Source of the DNA: FACHB-1406 sp034189065
Lineage (GTDB): Bacteria > Cyanobacteriota > Cyanobacteriia > Cyanobacteriales > Spirulinaceae
Assembly (NCBI GenBank): GCA_034189065.1
Contig: JAXHVQ010000003.1
Coordinates: forward strand, 45,835-109,834
Reading direction: 5' to 3'
DNA length: 64,000 nt
The notes beneath the pieces were generated by a model that made no database searches, was not told the origin of the DNA, and saw only the letters and a list, made by a program, of their open reading frames with translations. A program made the translations under genes and the position numbers. Shown here piece by piece: positions 26,294 to 35,180 of the stretch. The first letter of the stretch is position 1, and each line of letters starts with the position of its first letter.

Positions 26294-26812
26294 ATGGCTG
26301 AGATGCAACGAGAAGATGGAGAAAATGTTGCCCAAAAGGAATATAGACGGAAGCAACAGTGGGAACTTGTTCGAGGATTATTGCAACGAACCGATCTAAA
26401 CAAACGAGCTAAGGAAGCATTTGGTCAGGCTTACCCCGAACTACCAGAGAAACTGTTAAATGCAGCTATTTTTCATACTTATATTGAGGGTATTGGAGCA
26501 GCGATTGACTGATTAGTCGATCTGGAATTATTTTTGCAAGATTCAGAGCGCAATCTTGATATCGGCGCGACATTCCACGTTTTATACCATCTCTACAATT
26601 GGCATCAACTCATGCCGTTACTCCCCGGTAGTAAAACGGAAGTTTTGGAGCGCCTCGAAGAAATAAAGGAGCTGGTTTCCGATGGGGATAGAGAGGCAAT
26701 TCTGGCAACAGTCGCCGAGTTATACCAATTTAATATGACGTTGCATAGATTGTGTCCTCCTAAATTCGCGATGAGTGTAATGGTGCGTTACGCTCCGCTA
26801 ACACACCCTACT
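26294..26812 (+). pseudogene. Small conserved-looking gene interrupted by an in-frame TGA
   Basis: A frame from the ATG at 26294 (MAEMQREDGENVAQKEYRRK) reads to IEGIGAAID and stops at TGA 26510-26512. The same frame then continues without another stop as LVDLELFLQDSERNLDIG, and on to HVLYHLYNWHQLMPLLPG. The two halves look like one alpha-helical protein of about 160 residues. The last codons run into the 39-base dispersed repeat at 26774. I do not recognise the family. The TGA may be a nonsense mutation or an error in the draft sequence. Confidence 0.55.
26774..26812. repeat. 39-bp dispersed repeat with palindromic core, copy 1
   Basis: The 39 bases are identical to 50363-50401. The core GTGCGTTA ... 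TAACACAC can fold into a stem around CGCTCCGC. This copy overlaps the end of the broken gene. Confidence 0.85.
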
Positions 26813-27224
26813 TTATTCTATGCAGCTTCATGTCAATCTAGTATTAGAGCAAATGTTTGAGGGATCGTTAAATTACCCCGATTTTGAGTAACGCGCAAAA
26901 TCCCCTAAACAAAAGTTATACCGTTTTCAAACGTTGGCTGCACTTCGGAGATGGGGGGACGGGGATTTTAGCAGGATTTAACGAACTTGGTATTAAACAT
27001 AGTACGGAAACGCAAACTTAGCCTCTCCACGCCGAATCGCGATCGCGCTCGGCATATAATGGATCGAGATCGTAGAACTTGACTTGCCCCCCAAAATCCC
27101 CTTCAATATTGAGGCGAGTCGAGGCGCTAAAACCAGCTCCACGCTATATTTTGTGCAATTGATTTCTCCAAACGCTACAGGTAGAGTACACTGAGACAGA
27201 TACCCTTTAACTTCTGTCCCGCTC

Positions 27225-27596
27225 ATGAGTGCTCTTGCTCTGTCCGCGTTTGAACTTCATAGTCCCACTGAATTGGCTGAAGCCCTCAAACAGTCGCTCA
27301 AATGGACGCAAATTGAAGCGCTCACTTCGACCTATCCGCACTGGAAAGCCGAAGCATGGGATTTATTGTCGGGGGACGATCGCGATCGCATCAAACTTCT
27401 CAAACGCTGGAAAGATTGTCCCGCCGCTCAAAAATTTCCCCTGGGCTCTTCCGTACAGCGCCACGATAATACTCAAGGACAACGGGGAAAAGTGATTAAC
27501 TACTGGAGCGCCTACGGCATCGATTACGTGACGTTTCGAGTTGGGGAAGATATTGACTGGTGTCGCGCCCAATATCTCAAGCGGATTGCTACCTGA
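27225..27596 (+). CDS. Conserved hypothetical protein
   Basis: This 123-residue protein starts MSALALSAFELHSPTELAEA. It contains KWTQIEALTSTYPHWKAEAW and a C-terminal part that may be a small beta-barrel (SSVQRHDNTQGQRGKVINYW, then YGIDYVTFRVGEDIDWCRAQ). The second half resembles short proteins annotated only as hypothetical in cyanobacteria. No membrane segment or signal is seen. It is monocistronic, followed by the long leader of the ammonium transporter. Function unknown. Confidence 0.65.
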   Translation: MSALALSAFELHSPTELAEALKQSLKWTQIEALTSTYPHWKAEAWDLLSGDDRDRIKLLKRWKDCPAAQKFPLGSSVQRHDNTQGQRGKVINYWSAYGIDYVTFRVGEDIDWCRAQYLKRIAT

Positions 27597-28178
27597 GAAG
27601 GGGAGGAATGCGATCGCGCGCGATCGCGCACCCATAACGACATCGCCTCTTCAGTGCGATCGCTCAAAAGATATTAAAATATTAAAACTCAAGTCAGAAT
27701 CCCTATAGGATATCTGATTTTTCGCTCCAAGAGCAAAGTTTCGAGTTTGCTCGTTCCTTTCCATTGGACAAAACCCCTTCAACCTCAACCGTACCCCCTA
27801 ATTGAGAAGGTCTCGCTTCAGGCAAAATGTAGTTTAAGATACAGAAAAAAAAGACTAAAAAAATCAATAATGAACCGATTTTCCATAACAGAGAATCTCT
27901 AGCAGTCCTTCGCTCTCCGTAGGTTAAACGTCCATTTTCCTATTCCAGGACTAGACTTTAGTCAACCCAATCGGGTATTCATAGACTCTCAAGAGTAGAG
28001 AGTTAGGCTCACAAAAAACCCAGTCAGCCCGTTGAGAGAGCAAGAAGCAACCGTTAGAACATTCATCTTCCTTACCCATCAGTCAGGGGAATTCGTCAAC
28101 CACTCGCTCTTTTTTTTCAACGTCTCTGCCCGCCGTAATCTGCGCTTAAATTCGTACCTAATTTAAAGTCTTGTCAAG
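27597..28178 (+). promoter_or_regulatory. Long upstream region of the ammonium transporter gene
   Basis: These 580 bases hold no gene. They carry the NtcA site at 27829-27842 and, 23 bases beyond it, a -10-like AATAAT (27866-27871). That predicts a transcript start near 27880 and a leader of about 300 bases. I looked for a glutamine-type (glnA) RNA in the leader and did not find its conserved core. Confidence 0.55.
27829..27842 (+). promoter_or_regulatory. NtcA binding site
   Basis: GTAGTTTAAGATAC fits the NtcA consensus GTA-N8-TAC exactly, and a -10-like element begins 23 bases downstream, the class II activator spacing. It predicts activation of the transporter gene under nitrogen limitation. 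Confidence 0.75.
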
Positions 28179-29783
28179 ATGTCTCAAGAAACAATGGAAA
28201 CTAAACCGAAACAAAAAAGGAGGCGATTCAGTACATCGCAGCGTTCCCAAGAGGTTGGGCGCGCCTCGTACCTGCAACCCTTCAAGGCGATCGCGTCTCG
28301 ATTTTCCCCCTACTGGTTAGCCTGCATTCCGCTAACCGCCATCATTGTCGTCCTCTGGAATACGGCAGCAATCGCCCAAGACAGCGACGAACTAACACTG
28401 AGCATAGAACAGCTCACCGTCGGCCTCGATACCCTGTGGGTTCTCGTTGCCGGGTTCCTCGTATTCTTCATGAACGCCGGGTTCGGAATGTTAGAAACCG
28501 GTTTCTGCCGTCAGAAAAACGCCGTCAACATTTTGACCAAGAACCTGATCGTATTTGCCCTAGCCACAATTGCGTTTTGGGCCATCGGCTTCGGCATCAT
28601 GTTCGGCGACGGCAACGGGTTCCTCGGCTTAAGTGGCTTCTTTCTCACCGGAGCCGATAACAGTCCGGCTATCGATGGCTACGAAGGGGTTTTCAGCTCC
28701 ATTAGCTGGGCTGGCGTACCGCTATTTGCCAAGTTCTTCTTCCAACTCGTGTTCGCAGGAACAGCCGCCACCATCGTTTCGGGGGCAGTAGCCGAACGCA
28801 TCAAATTTACCGACTTTCTCATCTTCAGCGTGCTACTGGTTGGCATTGCCTACCCCATTACCGGTCACTGGATTTGGGGCGGCGGCTGGCTGGCAGGTCT
28901 GGGCTTCTGGGATTTCGCCGGTTCGACGGTGGTTCACTCCGTCGGCGGTTGGGCCGCGCTGATGGGCGCAGCCTTTCTTGGACCCCGCCTCGGCAAGTAC
29001 GGTGCCGATGGACAAACTCGCGCCCTTCCCGGTCACAACATGAGTATTGCCACCCTGGGTTGCTTGATTCTCTGGTTGGGATGGTTTGGATTTAACCCCG
29101 GTTCGACAATGGGCGTAGGCGATGGTTCTGCCATTGCTCACATTGCCTTAACCACCAACATTGCGGCAGCCTTTGGCGGCGTAGCAGCAACCTTCACCGC
29201 TTGGGCTGTGTTGGGCAAACCCGACCTGTCAATGGTCATCAACGGCATTCTCGCCGGTTTAGTGGGCATCACGGCCCCTTGCGCTTGGGTTAGCGTGCCT
29301 TGGGCGGCGGTTATCGGTCTCATTGCCGGAATTCTTGTCGTCTTCTCCGTCGGCATCTTCGACAGTCTGAAAATCGACGACCCCGTTGGCGCGACCTCGG
29401 TTCACCTCGTCTGTGGTATTTGGGGAACCCTTGCAGTTGGTTTATTTGCCCAGGGTCCCGACGGCACGATTTATGGCGAAGGCGGCGGTCCTTTAGCCGG
29501 TCTGTTTCTGGGCGGCGGTGTCGAGCAACTGTGGTATCAGTTTCTCGGTGTCATTACCGTCGGCGGCATGATTGTACTGCTTTCGAGCATTTTCTGGCTC
29601 GCGCTCAAATCAACTATGGGCATTCGCGTTACCCAGGAAGAAGAAATCGGAGGATTGGATATCGGAGAACACGGGATGGAAGCCTACAGTGGCTTCGTCA
29701 CCGAGTCGGATACCTTTTCGGGCGCTTCTTCTGCCATTGGGGTAGGCAGTCCCAGCGACGTAACCAGCCGTTCGGAGATTTGA
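28179..29783 (+). CDS. amt: Ammonium transporter (Amt family)
   Basis: This 534-residue ammonium channel has a basic extension of about 45 residues, then a signal-like helix (YWLACIPLTAIIVVLWNTAAIAQ). The Amt core of about eleven helices follows: NAGFGMLETGFCRQKNAVN, then GTAATIVSGAVAERIKF. The pore histidine pair is seen in STVVHSVGGWAALMG and GATSVHLVCGIWG. A cytoplasmic tail of about 55 residues ends it. Cyanobacterial Amt proteins take up ammonium and retain leaked ammonia; PII usually regulates them. Expression is probably NtcA-dependent through the site at 27829. The gene converges on the MAA cluster. Confidence 0.95.
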   Translation: MSQETMETKPKQKRRRFSTSQRSQEVGRASYLQPFKAIASRFSPYWLACIPLTAIIVVLWNTAAIAQDSDELTLSIEQLTVGLDTLWVLVAGFLVFFMNAGFGMLETGFCRQKNAVNILTKNLIVFALATIAFWAIGFGIMFGDGNGFLGLSGFFLTGADNSPAIDGYEGVFSSISWAGVPLFAKFFFQLVFAGTAATIVSGAVAERIKFTDFLIFSVLLVGIAYPITGHWIWGGGWLAGLGFWDFAGSTVVHSVGGWAALMGAAFLGPRLGKYGADGQTRALPGHNMSIATLGCLILWLGWFGFNPGSTMGVGDGSAIAHIALTTNIAAAFGGVAATFTAWAVLGKPDLSMVINGILAGLVGITAPCAWVSVPWAAVIGLIAGILVVFSVGIFDSLKIDDPVGATSVHLVCGIWGTLAVGLFAQGPDGTIYGEGGGPLAGLFLGGGVEQLWYQFLGVITVGGMIVLLSSIFWLALKSTMGIRVTQEEEIGGLDIGEHGMEAYSGFVTESDTFSGASSAIGVGSPSDVTSRSEI

Positions 29784-29840
29784 TAGCGACTAGAGTATTA
29801 GTCCCTCCACTCTCTCAATCGGTTTAGAAAAAGTTTCAAC

Positions 29841-29868
29841 GTAGGGACGTTCAATTGAACGTCCCTAC
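29841..29868. terminator. 28-bp perfect palindrome between convergent genes
   Basis: GTAGGGACGTTCAA at 29841-29854 is followed directly by its exact inverse. The hairpin lies between the converging amt and mysD genes and could end both transcripts, though it lacks a long T-run. Related palindromes lie at 25238 and 34250, so it may equally be a dispersed repeat. Confidence 0.55.
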
Positions 29869-29941
29869 TCGCGGTGGATTTGAATTCTGGGCTATTTATT
29901 GTTTACGTTTCAGAGCGAAAACGCTATATGTAACCAACTTG

Positions 29942-30976
29942 TTAGTTTTGAATTTTGAATTGGGATAACGCCTCATTAATAGCTGCATCCAACAACTCAT
30001 CCAAAGAGATTCCCGACGCTTTCGCCATCGAAGCAACGACACTTTTCGGAGAAAAAGAACAATACAGTCCCGCTTCCAAAAACCAGGGTTGTCCTTGGGG
30101 ATCGATGCGGAAGTCAAAAAGGCTATAGTGGCGACAGCCTAAAGCTTGATGGCACTTTTTGGCGACGGCTTGAACGGGTTGGGTTGCGCGATCGCTCGGT
30201 TCTACCATCCAAGCTTTAATATTATCCTTGGCTGCATAGTTTAATTCGCCGTCGTCTGTTTTTTTCAGTTTATCGGCGTAGTTGCGAATGGGATGGTCTT
30301 TAGGGTTCACGAGATATTCTTCTAAGGGCAAACCCACTAACTGTCCATCCTTGACCAGGATACCGCACCGGACTTCTCGACCCAGTTCGATATATTCTTC
30401 GACTAACACTTCATCTGAATATTCAAAGGCTGTTTTTAAGGCAGCGTCGCACTCGGCGGTATTTTTGACTAAAGCGACTCCGAGAGAGTTATCTGAATTC
30501 GCCGGTTTGACGACTGCGGGACACTTTAGGGTTGGCTTTTCTCCGTGGCGCAACAGTTGTCCGAAAGGGACTTTGACTCCTGCGGCTGCAACAATTGCCT
30601 TTGCCTTCGCTTTGTGGGCAGCGAGTGACATCACCTCGGGAGAATTGCCCACATAGGGAAGATTCAGCAAGTCCAGTAGGGCGCGATATTGCGTCATTCC
30701 CGGCAGACAAAACATTTGCGGCAGTACGAGGTCTATCTTTTGTTCGTTGATGAACTGTATCGCCTCTGGGAGGGACATGGGTTGTGCTGCGGCGATATCT
30801 TCTCGACTCAAGGATGTGGGAAACCGCCATTGGCGATCGCGCGTCACATAAGCCGTATAAAATTGGTAGCGCGTCGAATTGGCCATTGCTGCGAGACAGT
30901 CTTTGGCGTAGAGACGGGACAAGTCGCCGTAAAAGTCACTTTCAGCCGAACCGACTAATTGAAGAATGCGTAGCAC
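29942..30976 (-). CDS. mysD: D-alanine-D-alanine ligase-like MAA synthase MysD
   Basis: This ATP-grasp ligase joins a second amino acid (often serine, threonine or glycine) to mycosporine-glycine, giving imino-MAAs such as shinorine or porphyra-334. I place the start at the GTG at 30976 (MLRILQLVGSAESDFYGDLS), because MysD proteins begin there and the open extension upstream overlaps the symporter gene. The product is then 344 residues, the usual size. ATP-grasp elements are CPAVVKPANSDNSLGVALV, VLVEEYIELGREVRCGIL and the metal-binding FDFRIDPQGQPWFLEAG. It follows the symporter gene by 19 bases, with AGGAG upstream. The C-terminus (SQFKIQN) runs into a TTTTGAA repeat. D-Ala ligase proper is unlikely given the cluster. 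Confidence 0.88.
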   Translation of the reverse strand: MLRILQLVGSAESDFYGDLSRLYAKDCLAAMANSTRYQFYTAYVTRDRQWRFPTSLSREDIAAAQPMSLPEAIQFINEQKIDLVLPQMFCLPGMTQYRALLDLLNLPYVGNSPEVMSLAAHKAKAKAIVAAAGVKVPFGQLLRHGEKPTLKCPAVVKPANSDNSLGVALVKNTAECDAALKTAFEYSDEVLVEEYIELGREVRCGILVKDGQLVGLPLEEYLVNPKDHPIRNYADKLKKTDDGELNYAAKDNIKAWMVEPSDRATQPVQAVAKKCHQALGCRHYSLFDFRIDPQGQPWFLEAGLYCSFSPKSVVASMAKASGISLDELLDAAINEALSQFKIQN

Positions 30977-30995
30977 TGATTTGATGGTACTCCTG

Positions 30996-32417
30996 CTAAG
31001 AACGAACGAGTTGGAAACGCGCGAATAAGCGAGCCATTCCGTAGACGGCGAGGCCCGCAGCCATGCCGGGAAGCACTTCGTAAATGGCACCCGAGAGATT
31101 GAGTCCTAAATTCCAAATTAAAGCCCCAGCAATACCCGCTGCCATCATGGCGATCGCGGTGGGAACATTGACAGGTTGCTGCCAGACTTTTAAAATTAGT
31201 AAAGGTCCCAAACCCGAAGCCAGCGCCGACCAAGAAAACGTAACCAAGGCGAAAACGTTGTTTCCTCCAATCAGCGCGATCGCTAAAATAATTGCAGTTA
31301 CGGTTAACGTTCCCACCTTTGCCCAACGATAAGAGCGAGCAGCAGCAGGAAATAGGTCTTGAGTCAGCGCCGCCGAACAAGACAGAATTTGCGAATCTGC
31401 CGTAGACATTGTAGCCGAAAACAGTCCCGCTAGCATTAATCCGACCAAGGCGACGGGTAATAATTCCAAAGAAAGATAGGGAAGGGCGAGTTCGGGATCG
31501 CCCGAAGTCATTAAATCCGGCAGCAAAACCCGCGCTGCTAAGCCGATTCCCATTGACGCGATCGAATTTGTTAATCCTACACTGGTTTTCAAATTTCTCG
31601 CAAACCCAATATTTTCTGCCGAATCGATTGCCATCGCGCGCACCAGAATATGAGGCTGTCCGACTACGCCAAAACCGGCAACAACCCAACCTAAAAAGAA
31701 GGGTAAAAATCCCCACGGTTGCTGTGTCGGATTCCAGCTTGTTAAGTTGGGGTCAATGGCTGCCAAAGATTGCCAAAGTTGCCCGACTCCACCGCCTCGA
31801 ATAATCGCTATTCCTAACAACAGTAACAGGGAACCCAGCATCACAATTGCCTGGATTGCATCGGTCCAAATTGAGGCGCGAATTCCTCCAGAAAAGCAGT
31901 AAATGACGACAATAACAGTTCCGATAATAATACCTAAATTATAGTTCCAGCCAAATACCGTATTGAGGGCCTTGCTTCCCGCTACCAGTTGCGCAGCGGC
32001 GTAGGTTCCCAGGAAAGCGAGGGTGATGAGGGCGGAAATAATCGCGATCGCGCGATCGCCTTTCATATTTCGGCTGAGGAATGATGAAACGGTATCGGAA
32101 GCTGTTTCCTCGGACATTTGTCTCAACCGTTTAAACACGAACCACCACGCCAAATAGTCGCCAATGACCCAACCAATGGTCAGCCACAAGGAAGAAATTC
32201 CAGTTGTGTAGGCAAATCCCACTTGACCGATAAATAATAAGCCGCTTTGTCCCGTTGCCATTGCGGAAAGGGCTGTTAGCCAAGGACTGACATTGCGGCT
32301 AGCCAGCAAATAATCTGTTGTGGTATTTTGTTTGCGGGTTGCCGAGAAAATTCCCACGGCTGTGAATAACAGCAGAAAGAGGATAAATGTAACTGCAATT
32401 CCAACTTGTTTGCTCAT
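30996..32417 (-). CDS. Sodium/solute symporter (SSS/PutP-like) inside the MAA cluster
   Basis: This 473-residue membrane protein of the solute:sodium symporter family has about 12-13 hydrophobic helices. It starts IAVTFILFLLLFTAVGIFS. Family marks include TTDYLLASRNVSPWLTALSA, SGGIRASIWTDAIQAIVMLG (TM6 region) and GLFSATMSTADSQILSCSAAL, in which the Ser/Thr residues bind sodium in PutP. Such carriers import proline, pantothenate, sugars or other solutes with sodium. It sits between mysC and mysD, 19 bases from mysD, which makes co-transcription and probably a linked role likely. It could move an amino acid substrate or an MAA. The substrate is not determinable here. Confidence 0.88.
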   Translation of the reverse strand: MSKQVGIAVTFILFLLLFTAVGIFSATRKQNTTTDYLLASRNVSPWLTALSAMATGQSGLLFIGQVGFAYTTGISSLWLTIGWVIGDYLAWWFVFKRLRQMSEETASDTVSSFLSRNMKGDRAIAIISALITLAFLGTYAAAQLVAGSKALNTVFGWNYNLGIIIGTVIVVIYCFSGGIRASIWTDAIQAIVMLGSLLLLLGIAIIRGGGVGQLWQSLAAIDPNLTSWNPTQQPWGFLPFFLGWVVAGFGVVGQPHILVRAMAIDSAENIGFARNLKTSVGLTNSIASMGIGLAARVLLPDLMTSGDPELALPYLSLELLPVALVGLMLAGLFSATMSTADSQILSCSAALTQDLFPAAARSYRWAKVGTLTVTAIILAIALIGGNNVFALVTFSWSALASGLGPLLILKVWQQPVNVPTAIAMMAAGIAGALIWNLGLNLSGAIYEVLPGMAAGLAVYGMARLFARFQLVRS

Positions 32418-32695
32418 TTAAGTTAAAACAATATACTCTTTTAAATAAATTCAACATTAATCGTTTATTTTGACAGACTTTGTAATTAATTTTTAATTAA
32501 TTTCCGTTTAATTAAAATATAGCTTGACCTACTTTTTCATCGAGTGTGACTTTAAACTCCTGGATTTGCTCGCTAGTCCGAAACATTCGCTTCGGAAAAA
32601 TATGGGACAAAGATACTTTTTCGTAAAAATTGGGTTTTCTCTTATATGAAGTGCCTTGTTCGCCCTACATTTATCTTTATCCGGGTGCTTGTCGT

Positions 32696-34048
32696 CTAAT
32701 CTCCTCCCAACTCTACTAACTTCCCAATATTAAAATCGATTCTGACCCAACCCTTGAGTTTCTGCAAATTTTTCAACAACAATACAGTAATTTGCCAGTG
32801 AGGAACCGTTAAAAAGGGGAGCGGATCTTCGGGTTGAAAAATTGCATCCGTCCCCTTGACAATTTTCCCAATCCATGAATTTAAATCCGACAGCGATCGC
32901 ACCTCCGTCAGCCGCCAAATTTCGTGATAAATCCAATAGGTTGGCTTGCTGTCGGGAAGCGGTACAATAGGTAGTTCGTTCTCCTCGCCATCTTTCAAAT
33001 ACGCATCCGCCAGTCCGGGATGATTGTAAAACATCGTAATAGCAGAATGGGTGCGGGGATTGCACTCAATGGGGTAAACCGTTCCATTTTCGGCTTGTAT
33101 AAAATCAAAGGAAATTTGACCGGTTAAGTTCAATTCCTTGACAAACTTCTCGACCCAAGCATAGATTTCGGGCTTGTCAATATGCTCGTAATTCACTTGA
33201 AACGGAGAAGACTTGGAGCAACAATGAAGCCTAACTTTGCCCTTTCGTACCGTACTGTGGGTGCAATATTCTTGCCCCGTAATAAACTCTTGCATTGCCC
33301 AAGGATTTTCTGGAGCGATCGCCAGCGTTTTGACATACTCTTCCATGCCTTCAAAGGGTAACTGAGTCATATCCAAACGAGAAACTGAGTCGTAACGAAT
33401 ACTTTTCAGTAGATATTTACTGCCGTCTGAAGCAAAATCAAAATCGAGGATTTGTTGAGGATTTTCAATGAGAAATGCTTTAGGAGAAGATAGACCTAAA
33501 TGACGCGCTTTATCGCACAGGGCAAATTTATTATCCAACAGTTTTGTGGTTTCAGGGGAAAAGTGGATGACCTGACAATGAGGTGCAATAAGTTCCCCGG
33601 CAAGAGCGTCATAATAACTGGCAACTGGACTCGATACTGGAATAAAAGTATCGACATTTTCTTCTTTAACAATCTTTAAGATAGCTTGACAATAATCTTC
33701 TGGTTCTTTTTCGGGCGCTGGGACGGTATAAAACTTATAAACGGCATTGGAAAAACGATGACCCGACAGCCAATACTTATGAGTTTCAATTAAAATAACG
33801 CGATGTCCGGCGGCATGAAACGAGCGAGCGAGTTGCAACGCCTTGGTCATTTTTCCGCCGGTGATAAGAATGGTTTGCTGATTTTCGTGCTTTTTCCGCT
33901 TTTTGAAGGGCGAACTGATGCCATTCCACAATAAGGCAAGAACCACGAGAGTCAGGTTAATGGGGAACGCGATCGCGAGCAACATCAAAGTTCCCAAATT
34001 TCTCAATAAAGCGGTAGTTTTTACAGAAAGCGACGATAAGGGTTTCAT
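32696..34048 (-). CDS. mysC: ATP-grasp ligase MysC (mycosporine-glycine synthase)
   Basis: This 450-residue ATP-grasp enzyme activates 4-deoxygadusol by phosphorylation and couples glycine to give mycosporine-glycine. A hydrophobic N-terminal segment (LGTLMLLAIAFPINLTLVVLALLW, about 18-41) may anchor it to the membrane. The ATP-grasp body shows TILITGGKMTKALQLARSFH, LDNKFALCDKARHLGLSSPK, WAMQEFITGQEYCTHSTVRK and the metal-binding ISFDFIQAENGTVYPIECNP. The ending (ILLLKN-like LLLKNLQKLKGWVRIDFNIGK) is also typical of MysC. Its flanks, 285 bases to mysB and 278 to the symporter, are wider than the other joins, so it may have its own promoter. Confidence 0.93.
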   Translation of the reverse strand: MKPLSSLSVKTTALLRNLGTLMLLAIAFPINLTLVVLALLWNGISSPFKKRKKHENQQTILITGGKMTKALQLARSFHAAGHRVILIETHKYWLSGHRFSNAVYKFYTVPAPEKEPEDYCQAILKIVKEENVDTFIPVSSPVASYYDALAGELIAPHCQVIHFSPETTKLLDNKFALCDKARHLGLSSPKAFLIENPQQILDFDFASDGSKYLLKSIRYDSVSRLDMTQLPFEGMEEYVKTLAIAPENPWAMQEFITGQEYCTHSTVRKGKVRLHCCSKSSPFQVNYEHIDKPEIYAWVEKFVKELNLTGQISFDFIQAENGTVYPIECNPRTHSAITMFYNHPGLADAYLKDGEENELPIVPLPDSKPTYWIYHEIWRLTEVRSLSDLNSWIGKIVKGTDAIFQPEDPLPFLTVPHWQITVLLLKNLQKLKGWVRIDFNIGKLVELGGD

Positions 34049-34333
34049 ATTATAATTCGTAGTTCGTAATTTGTAATTCGTAATTCAAAACTGGTTTTTA
34101 CTTCGGAATAATGAATGATGACCTCTCTTTGAAAGAAGAGGATTTAGAGCGAGGAAAGTCTAAAATTCATTATTCATTATTCATTATAGAGGAGCTAATA
34201 ATCTCCGGGATTTCCGAAAATTATTAGCTCGCTCAAAAGGTCCAGGTAAGGACGTTTCACAAAACGTCCGTATAAGAGTTTTAAGTCTTTAAACTAACAA
34301 AACCCCAAACCCGGAGCTTAGTGTCTCGGCGCT
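34049..34333 (-). other. mysB-mysC spacer with repeats and two hairpins
   Basis: The spacer holds short A+T-rich tandem units (AATTCGTA, TTCATTA). An 11-base perfect stem lies at 34192-34202/34220-34230 (GAGCTAATAAT), and a second hairpin at 34250-34269 (GGACGTTT/AAACGTCC). The hairpins lie just after mysB in the direction of transcription and could terminate or attenuate before mysC. Confidence 0.5.
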
Positions 34334-35167
34334 TTACTTGCACCGAATGAGAGTGAGACCATCTCTCAAGGGTAAGAGAACTTGTTCCACTCGCGGATCG
34401 TCTGCAACAAAACGATTAAATTGCGCGATCGCCTCCCCATTAGCAGTGCGCTGGTCTGCCGACAAATAGGGCTGTCCTTGAAGTAAGGTATTATCCACGC
34501 CAATCAAGCCGTCAGGAGCCAATAAACCCCCTTCCAGCAGAATCTTGAAGTAATCAACATACTCCTTCTTATCGGCATCAATAAACACCAAATCGAAAGA
34601 TTCCCCAGCCTCTGCCAACTTTTGTAGGGTCTCCAAAGCCGGAGCAACTTCAACCTTAATTTTACTGCCGTGGGGCGACTCTTCAAAGCAGGCGCGGGCA
34701 AAGTCTGCCACATATTGGTCTACTTCGCAGGCCACAAGCAATCCATCTTCTGGCAAGGCTTCTGCCATCGCTAAGGCCGAATATCCAGTAAACATCCCGA
34801 CCTCTAGGATGCGCTTGGCTCGAGTGACATAGGTCAATAACTTGAGGGTTTGTCCCTCAATATGCCCCGACAGCATCTCCTGTTCCAACTGGCGCACCGT
34901 TTCTCCATCGGAAAAGCGTTTGCTCCAATCTTCTGCCGCCGTTTTCTGGGCGAGGGCGGCTAAGGCGGCAGAGGGGGAGGTCGTACAGTCTTCGAGATAG
35001 GGGTCAATTCCGGCGGCTAAGTCAAAGGCCTGTTGCAAGGAGTCCAGCAGGGAAGCAGAGACATTTTCCTGTTTCGCCTGTCGAACAACGGCTTCAAGCT
35101 GTTGTACCAAAATGCCCAAAGGAGTGACGGGACGCGCGGTTGTTGGAATTTCTGACAACTTATTCAT
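34334..35167 (-). CDS. mysB: O-methyltransferase MysB (4-deoxygadusol formation)
   Basis: The 277-residue SAM-dependent O-methyltransferase converts demethyl-4-deoxygadusol to 4-deoxygadusol, the core of all mycosporines. The sequence includes a helical N-terminal domain with LAAGIDPYLEDCTTSPSAAL. It continues WSKRFSDGETVRQLEQEMLS and the SAM motif ILEVGMFTGYSALAMAEALP. The acidic loop is LVACEVDQYVADFA, and the metal-site FDLVFIDADKKEYVDYFKIL corresponds to the CCoAOMT-like fold. These blocks are characteristic of cyanobacterial MysB rather than other OMTs. It starts 13 bases after mysA ends, so the two are co-transcribed. Confidence 0.95.
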   Translation of the reverse strand: MNKLSEIPTTARPVTPLGILVQQLEAVVRQAKQENVSASLLDSLQQAFDLAAGIDPYLEDCTTSPSAALAALAQKTAAEDWSKRFSDGETVRQLEQEMLSGHIEGQTLKLLTYVTRAKRILEVGMFTGYSALAMAEALPEDGLLVACEVDQYVADFARACFEESPHGSKIKVEVAPALETLQKLAEAGESFDLVFIDADKKEYVDYFKILLEGGLLAPDGLIGVDNTLLQGQPYLSADQRTANGEAIAQFNRFVADDPRVEQVLLPLRDGLTLIRCK

Positions 35168-35180
35168 GCTTCATTCCTCA

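Noticed and set aside
26993..27226. Minus-strand frame of 77 codons sharing its start with the gene at 27225
   Set aside because: The overlap of start codons comes from a CATG palindrome, and the product resembles nothing I know.
27880..28178. Glutamine riboswitch in the amt leader
   Set aside because: Some CATTC and TTCC words are present, but the conserved GGAAGTAGG-type core is absent.
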